A stretch of DNA of 40,446 bases from assembly GCA_036940085.1 (NCBI GenBank), contig JALLBK010000022.1:1-40446 (forward strand), given 5' to 3'. The position numbers and the translations under genes were made by a program. This DNA comes from Discostella pseudostelligera (lineage: Eukaryota; Bacillariophyta; Thalassiosirophyceae; Thalassiosirales; Thalassiosiraceae). This document shows, piece by piece, positions 40,395 through 40,446 of this stretch. Each line of letters opens with the position of its first letter. Position 1 is the first letter of the stretch. Below the pieces are notes generated by a model. That model searched no databases and was not told the origin of the DNA. It saw only the letters and a program-made list of their open reading frames with translations.

Positions 40395-40446
40395 ACCTTT
40401 GATGTTCCTGCCAGATTTCAAATTATTCGCGACCTCGCTCTATCCA

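Overview
The window looks like nuclear DNA of a diatom, probably a centric one. It has compact, mostly divergent or convergent gene pairs and short GT-AG introns of roughly 70-110 bases. Its front-end desaturase closely matches the diatom delta-5 enzymes of EPA synthesis, including a cytochrome b5 domain and QVEHH box. Several proteins have N-termini resembling diatom signal or plastid-targeting peptides. No rRNA, tRNA, CRISPR array or intact mobile element was recognised. Gene models were joined by hand from splice sites and reading-frame phase; every join given here preserves the frame.

Layout. 1-2783: a homocysteine S-methyltransferase (+) and a mitochondrial carrier (-). 2784-4436: a one-exon gene in which a divergent ubiquitin-like domain is fused, through a Gly-Gly junction, to ribosomal protein eL41; its upstream region carries two tandem hairpins and precedes an RluA-type pseudouridine synthase (+). 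5958-9467 (-): one gene encoding a Zn-ribbon/finger, a TruA-like domain without the catalytic motif, a TET/JBP-like 2-oxoglutarate dioxygenase and an FkbM-type methyltransferase. 10176-12480 (-): a membrane-anchored endonuclease/exonuclease/phosphatase protein, divergent from an FMC1-like ATP-synthase assembly factor. 13290-16605: the delta-5 desaturase (-) and a TLC-domain membrane protein (+), sharing a promoter with three identical CCACGTGG boxes. 16925-21337: an unrecognised four-exon gene (-) and a nine-exon SLC2/GLUT-like sugar transporter (+).

21640-24359: a GNAT acetyltransferase (-), broken by an apparent assembly join, and an L-galactose-dehydrogenase-like aldo/keto reductase (+). 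24568-28402: a sphingomyelin-synthase-like PAP2 protein (-) and PrimPol (+) with a duplicated acidic tail. 28470-30991: a histidine phosphatase (-) and frataxin (+). 31124-32943 (-): a D-lactate dehydrogenase fused behind a cyclic-nucleotide-binding-fold domain. 33294-36259: a two-lobed retropepsin-like protease (+) and a rhomboid protease (-). 36509-40130: a nucleolin-like two-RRM protein (+) and ubiquilin (-), whose 3' end has a decayed tandem copy downstream.

Most genes are unrelated housekeeping or metabolic functions, as expected for a eukaryotic chromosome. Themes are RNA modification and ribosome production (Ubl-eL41, RluA, TruA-like fusion, RRM protein), lipid metabolism (desaturase, TLC, SMS-like) and mitochondrial function (carrier, FMC1, frataxin). 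A TTCCCGCC(A/T) motif resembling E2F sites recurs in many of the intergenic promoters. The best candidates for something undescribed are the Ubl-eL41 fusion, the TruA-like/dioxygenase/FkbM protein and the CNB-fold/D-lactate dehydrogenase fusion.
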